DNA of 10,628 nt from an uncultured Pseudomonas sp. GTDB lineage: Bacteria; Pseudomonadota; Gammaproteobacteria; Pseudomonadales; Pseudomonadaceae. How positions within the stretch are numbered: the first letter of the stretch is position 1; the number at the start of each line of letters is the position of its first letter. A model generated the notes under the pieces. That model made no database searches. It was not told where the DNA came from and saw nothing but the letters and a program-made list of their open reading frames with translations. This document shows, piece after piece, positions 7,711 to 10,628 of this stretch. A program made the position numbers and the translations under genes. The stretch covers positions 1 through 10,628 of the forward strand of contig CALMID010000400.1 of NCBI GenBank assembly GCA_937863915.1, written 5' to 3'.

Positions 7711-8625
7711 ATGACCATCGCCATTGCCCGTCGCTTCACCCTGTCCGTCCTGCTCGGCGGTTTGCTGCTGGGCGTTTCGCCGGCCCAGGCCGAGACTGCT
7801 CCGGCAACTGCGCCTGCAGCAGTCGCGCCGGTCAGCGTGCCAGTGCCTGACGAGGCCGCTGCCGGTGCGCTGGACGCATCGACAGTCGGCAGCGAGGAAG
7901 GCGTCAGCGAAGGCGAGGTGCTGGCCCATGACCTGTCGCCCTGGGGCATGTACCAGAACGCCGATGTGGTGGTGAAAGGCGTGATGATCGGTCTGGCGCT
8001 GGCCTCGGTGATTACCTGGACCATCTGGCTGGCCAAGGGCCTGGAGATCCTGCTTGCGCGTCGTCGCCTGCGCGCCGAGTTGGCAGCGCTCAAGGGTTTG
8101 CGCAGCCTGAACCAGGCCGCAGCCCTCGGCCTTGGCGAGCGCAGCCTGAGCCAGACGCTGATCGCGGATGCCCAGGAAGAGCTGCGCCTGTCCGCCGGTA
8201 CCCAGTCCAAGGACGGCATCAAGGAACGCGTCGCCTTCCGTCTGGAGCGTCTGGTCGCCGCCAGCGGCCGGCAGATGAACCAAGGCACCGGCGTACTGGC
8301 CACCATCGGTTCCACGGCGCCCTTCGTCGGCCTGTTCGGCACCGTCTGGGGCATCATGAACAGCTTCGTCGGCATCGCCAAAACCCAGACCACCAACCTC
8401 GCGGTGGTGGCGCCGGGCATCGCCGAAGCCCTCCTGGCCACGGCCATCGGCCTGGTGGCGGCGATTCCGGCGGTGGTCATCTACAACGTGTTTGCCCGCT
8501 CGATCAGCGCCTACAAGGCGCAGGTGGCTGATGCCTCGGCGCAGGTGCTGCTGCTGGTCAGCCGCGACCTCGACCAGCCGCAGCAACCCGAGCGCGTGCA
8601 GCCGCATGTGGTCAAGGTAGGCTGA
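7711..8625 (+). CDS. exbB: TonB-system energizer ExbB (long form with N-terminal extension)
   Basis: ExbB forms the inner-membrane proton channel with ExbD that powers TonB. This 304-residue protein is the long type found in Pseudomonas. It has a signal-like N-terminus ([22 protein letters not shown], possible cleavage after residue 27) and an Ala/Pro-rich periplasmic stretch to about 75. TM1 is at about 87-107, followed by a cytoplasmic helical domain, TM2 at about 193-216 ([22 protein letters not shown]) and TM3 at about 238-260 ([24 protein letters not shown]). The TM2 and TM3 segments are the MotA/TolQ/ExbB signature and distinguish it from unrelated membrane proteins. The start is ATG at 7711, with AGGG seven bases upstream. 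The frame is open further 5', but that part runs through the Fur box and is not coding. It is first gene of the exbB-exbD-tonB operon, seven bases before exbD. TolQ is an alternative, but the long N-terminus and the tonB gene downstream favour ExbB. Confidence 0.95.
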   Translation: MTIAIARRFTLSVLLGGLLLGVSPAQAETAPATAPAAVAPVSVPVPDEAAAGALDASTVGSEEGVSEGEVLAHDLSPWGMYQNADVVVKGVMIGLALASVITWTIWLAKGLEILLARRRLRAELAALKGLRSLNQAAALGLGERSLSQTLIADAQEELRLSAGTQSKDGIKERVAFRLERLVAASGRQMNQGTGVLATIGSTAPFVGLFGTVWGIMNSFVGIAKTQTTNLAVVAPGIAEALLATAIGLVAAIPAVVIYNVFARSISAYKAQVADASAQVLLLVSRDLDQPQQPERVQPHVVKVG

Positions 8626-8632
8626 GCCCCGC

Positions 8633-9055
8633 ATGGCCCTGCATCTCAGCGAAGGCGATGACCTTCAGGAAAACCACGAGATCAACGTCACGCCGTTCAT
8701 CGACGTGATGCTGGTGCTGCTGATCATCTTCATGGTCGCCGCGCCCCTGGCCACGGTGGACGTGAAGATCGACCTGCCGGCTTCCACCGCCAAGCCGCAG
8801 CCGCGTCCGGACAAGCCGCTGTACCTGAGCATCAAGGAGAATGGCGAACTGTTTCTCGGTGAAGACCCGGTGGAGCAGGCGCAGCTCGGCGCTCAGCTTG
8901 ACCAGCGCACCGCGCAGGACAAGGAAAAGACCATCTTCGTGCGCGGTGACAAGGGCGTGGACTATGCGCGCCTGATGGAAGTGATGGATGCCCTGCGCGG
9001 CGCCGGCTACCTGAAGATCGGCCTGGTTGGCCTGGAAACGGCAGGCCGGCCGTGA
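8633..9055 (+). CDS. exbD: Biopolymer transport protein ExbD
   Basis: ExbD is the second channel subunit of the TonB motor. The protein has 140 residues: a short cytoplasmic N-terminus, a single membrane helix at about 18-40 (INVTPFIDVMLVLLIIFMVAAP) and a periplasmic domain to the end. The conserved proton-carrying aspartate sits at residue 24 in the NVTPFIDVMLVLLIIFMV motif, matching Asp25 of E. coli ExbD. The periplasmic part contains KPLYLSIKENGELFLGE and the TIFVRGDKGVDYARLMEVMDALRGAGYLKIGLV segment typical of the ExbD/TolR fold. The start is ATG at 8633, seven bases after the exbB stop, with a weak AGG 11 bases upstream, so translation may depend on coupling to exbB. The stop TGA (9053-9055) overlaps the GTG start of tonB by four bases. 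Nothing is missing or truncated. Confidence 0.96.
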   Translation: MALHLSEGDDLQENHEINVTPFIDVMLVLLIIFMVAAPLATVDVKIDLPASTAKPQPRPDKPLYLSIKENGELFLGEDPVEQAQLGAQLDQRTAQDKEKTIFVRGDKGVDYARLMEVMDALRGAGYLKIGLVGLETAGRP

Positions 9056-9744
9056 GCCTTGCGTGGCGCCAGGTGCCGACCTGGGCATTCAGCCTGCTGC
9101 TGATCCTCGCCCTGCATCTGGGGCTGGGGTACTGGGCCTGGTTCTGGCACGCCCCGTTGCCGCCGGTGGAGCTGCCGCCCGCGGCGATCATGGTCGAGCT
9201 GGCGCCGCTGCCCCAGGTGGCACCGCCGCCTCCGCCGCAGCCGGTGGTCAGGGCGCCCGAGCCCAAGCTGGTGGAGGCGCCCAAGCCGAAGCTGGCGATC
9301 TACAAGCCCAAACCGAAGCCGCAGCCGCCCAGGGTACAGCCCAAACCGCAGCCGCCGGTAGTGACGCCGTCGGTGGCTCAGCAGCGCCCGGCCAGCGCGC
9401 CCAAGGCGGCCCAGGTCGCGCCGCCCAGCCCGCCGAGCAAGGCGGTGCCGACCTGGCAGAGCGAGCTGTTCAGCCATCTCAGCCGCTACAAGCGCTACCC
9501 GGAAGCGGCCAAGCGCCGTGAGCGCGAGGGCGTGCGCATCTGCAAGCTGCGCTTTACCGTCGATGCCCAGGGCCGTGTGCTGGAGTACGCCGTGGTCGGC
9601 CCGTCGGGCAATCGCCTGCTCGACCGTGCCACCCAGGACCTGATTCGTCGTGCTCAGCCGTTGCCGCCCCCTCCCAGCGAGCTGCTGAGCAATGGCCGCC
9701 TGGAGATCGTGGCGCCCATTGTCTACGAGCTTAAGCGCAGCTGA
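9052..9744 (+). CDS. tonB: Energy transducer TonB
   Basis: TonB spans the periplasm and transmits the ExbBD-derived force to outer-membrane receptors for siderophores and similar ligands. The protein has 230 residues. The N-terminal membrane anchor (about 11-32, WAFSLLLILALHLGLGYWAWFW) has a histidine at 22, the position type needed for coupling in TonB. A Pro/Lys-rich periplasmic spacer covers about 35-130 (VAPPPPPQPVVRAPEPKLVEAPKPK and KPKPKPQPP). The C-terminal TonB domain (about 134-230) has YKRYPEAAKRREREG, FTVDAQGRVLEYAVV, a SGNRLLDRATQDLIRRA helix and a final LEIVAPIVYEL strand. The start is GTG at 9052, overlapping the exbD stop in GTGA, with AGG just upstream; this gives a normal N-terminus. 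It is last gene of the operon. The TGA at 9742-9744 is followed by no good intrinsic terminator before oxyR, so read-through into oxyR is possible. Confidence 0.95.
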   Translation: MSLAWRQVPTWAFSLLLILALHLGLGYWAWFWHAPLPPVELPPAAIMVELAPLPQVAPPPPPQPVVRAPEPKLVEAPKPKLAIYKPKPKPQPPRVQPKPQPPVVTPSVAQQRPASAPKAAQVAPPSPPSKAVPTWQSELFSHLSRYKRYPEAAKRREREGVRICKLRFTVDAQGRVLEYAVVGPSGNRLLDRATQDLIRRAQPLPPPPSELLSNGRLEIVAPIVYELKRS

Positions 9745-9771
9745 TTCGGGCGATTTCACTCGCTTGCCGGG

Positions 9772-9800
9772 TTGGTTCCATTGACGAGCGAGGCTATGCT
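9772..9800 (+). promoter_or_regulatory. Possible oxyR promoter
   Basis: TATGCT (9795-9800) is a 4/6 match to a sigma-70 -10 element. TTGGTT (9772-9777), with 17 bases between, is a 3/6 match to a -35 element. TTGACG at 9781-9786 is a better -35 hexamer but has no good -10 at the right distance. The elements sit 27 or more bases before the oxyR start and inside a large inverted repeat. This is a weak prediction. Confidence 0.3.
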
Positions 9801-9819
9801 TAGCCTCAAATCAATGGAA
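9776..9819. repeat. Nested inverted repeat over the oxyR promoter and RBS
   Basis: An outer perfect 9-bp repeat, TTCCATTGA (9776-9784) with TCAATGGAA (9811-9819), encloses an inner perfect 7-bp repeat, GAGGCTA (9790-9796) with TAGCCTC (9801-9807), with loop TGCT. Between the arms is an asymmetric internal loop of five and three bases. The right outer arm contains the GGA (9816-9818) that serves as Shine-Dalgarno sequence eight bases before the oxyR ATG. As RNA it could fold into a hairpin that hides the RBS; as DNA it could be an operator. There is no U-tract that would make it a standard terminator. Confidence 0.7.
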
Positions 9820-9826
9820 TTTGACT

Positions 9827-10628
9827 ATGACCCTCACCGAGCTGCGCTACATCGTCACCCTGGCCCAGGAGCAGCACTTCGGCCGTGCTGCCGAGCGCTG
9901 CCACGTCAGCCAGCCCACCTTGTCGGTCGGGGTGAAGAAGCTGGAGGACGAGCTCGGTGTTCTGATCTTCGAGCGCAGCAAGACTGCCGTGCGTCTGACG
10001 CCCACCGGAGAGGGCATTGTCGCCCAGGCGCAGAAGGTGCTGGAGCAGGCCCAGGGCATCCGCGAGCTGGCCCAGGTCGGCAAGAACCAGCTGGCCGCGC
10101 CGCTCAAGGTCGGCGCCATCTACACCATCGGCCCCTACCTGTTTCCCCACCTGATTCCGCAGCTGCATCGGGTTGCTCCCGACATGCCGCTGTACATCGA
10201 GGAAAACTTCACCCACGTGCTGCGCGACAAGCTGCGCACCGGCGAGCTGGACGCAGTGATCATCGCCCTGCCGTTCCAGGAAGCCGACGTGCTGACCCTA
10301 CCGCTGTACGACGAGCCCTTCTACGTGCTGATGCCGGCCAGCCATCCGTGGACCGCCAAGAAGGCCATCGAGAACGAGCTGCTCAACGACAAGAGCCTGC
10401 TCCTGCTCGGCGAGGGCCACTGCTTCCGCGACCAAGTGCTGGAGGCCTGCCCGACCACCCGTGGCAAGGATGAGGCCAAGCACATCACGGTGGAATCCAG
10501 CTCGCTGGAAACCATCCGCCACATGGTCGCCTCCGGCCTCGGCGTGTCGGTGCTGCCGTTCTCCGCCGTGGACAGCCACCACTATGCGCCCGGCGTGATC
10601 GAGGTGCGTCCCTTCGCCGGGCCGGTGC
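9827..10628 (+). CDS. oxyR: Hydrogen peroxide-sensing LysR-type regulator OxyR, 5' part
   Basis: OxyR is a tetrameric LysR-family activator that is switched on when peroxide drives a disulfide between two cysteines; it then induces catalase and peroxiredoxin genes. 267 residues are visible before the window ends, out of about 310, and the frame is intact. The N-terminal winged HTH (1-60) reads MTLTELRYIVTLAQEQHFGRAAERCHVSQPTLSVGVKKLE in its general pattern, followed by a linker helix to about 90 and the sensing domain. The redox cysteines fall exactly at residues 199 (GHCFRDQ) and 208 (LEACP), as in E. coli OxyR. The VESSSLETIRHMVASGLGVSVLP segment is also typical. The start is ATG at 9827 with GGA eight bases upstream. 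It lies 82 bases after tonB on the same strand, with a large inverted repeat between them. I recall recG following oxyR in Pseudomonas, but that lies outside the window. Confidence 0.96.
   Translation, partial: MTLTELRYIVTLAQEQHFGRAAERCHVSQPTLSVGVKKLEDELGVLIFERSKTAVRLTPTGEGIVAQAQKVLEQAQGIRELAQVGKNQLAAPLKVGAIYTIGPYLFPHLIPQLHRVAPDMPLYIEENFTHVLRDKLRTGELDAVIIALPFQEADVLTLPLYDEPFYVLMPASHPWTAKKAIENELLNDKSLLLLGEGHCFRDQVLEACPTTRGKDEAKHITVESSSLETIRHMVASGLGVSVLPFSAVDSHHYAPGVIEVRPFAGPV

Noticed and set aside
7639..8634. Minus-strand open frame of 331 codons opposite exbB
   Set aside because: exbB is certain from its membrane signature and operon position. The antisense frame yields a His/Gln/Arg-rich product with no domain.
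9125..9440. Pro/Lys-rich tract as a tandem DNA repeat or low-complexity insertion
   Set aside because: It is the normal periplasmic spacer of TonB and shows no regular DNA repeat unit.
9747..9769. Hairpin after tonB (CGG-GCGA with TCGC-TTG-CCG) as a terminator
   Set aside because: Seven pairs with a bulge, followed by GGTTGG and no run of U, so it does not meet the pattern of an intrinsic terminator.
9790..9829. OxyR autoregulatory site of the ATAG-n7-CTAT type before oxyR
   Set aside because: CTAT occurs at 9794 and 9825, but the spacing of 31 bases and the lack of ATAG partners do not fit the known tetramer site.

Overview
The window looks like ordinary chromosomal DNA of a Pseudomonas-type gammaproteobacterium. 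It is GC-rich and densely coded. It carries a Pseudomonas-type OxyR, a long-form ExbB followed by ExbD and TonB with a Fur-like site upstream, and a DUF2804 protein. I recall that exbB-exbD-tonB lies next to oxyR and recG in P. putida, but that is memory and not something the sequence can show. I see no mobile element, phage gene, CRISPR array, tRNA or rRNA, and no convincing frameshift. The longest stretch without a gene is about 150 bases (7561-7710), which holds the exbB control region.

Layout: (1) 1-1336 is the 3' part of gcvP (glycine decarboxylase) on the plus strand, closed by a strong hairpin terminator it shares with the convergent leftward gene. (2) 1395-4176 is a leftward block. 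Read in its own direction it holds an SPFH/stomatin-like membrane protein of the QmcA type, an NfeD-family partner 3 bases behind it, a DUF2804 protein, and a 76-residue two-helix membrane protein. (3) 4275-6699 is a divergent pair of exported L,D-transpeptidases: a large YcbB-type enzyme with a peptidoglycan-binding domain on the minus strand and a smaller YkuD_2-type enzyme on the plus strand. (4) 6712-7560 is a leftward atypical SDR/NAD-dependent epimerase-like gene. (5) 7711-9744 is exbB-exbD-tonB, a compact energy-transduction operon for TonB-dependent outer-membrane transport. (6) 9827-10628 is the 5' part of oxyR, cut by the window end.

Functionally the window combines housekeeping metabolism (glycine cleavage), membrane-domain organisation (SPFH plus NfeD), cell-wall remodelling (two L,D-transpeptidases), and an iron/oxidative-stress neighbourhood (Fur-type site, TonB system, OxyR).

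I did not find a new multi-gene system. The most interesting unexplained structure is a nested inverted repeat at 9776-9819. It covers the predicted oxyR promoter and ends inside the oxyR ribosome binding site. Others are a 40-nt uridine-free leader before the SPFH gene, overlapping -10 elements between the two L,D-transpeptidases, and a short palindrome in the leader of the SDR gene.
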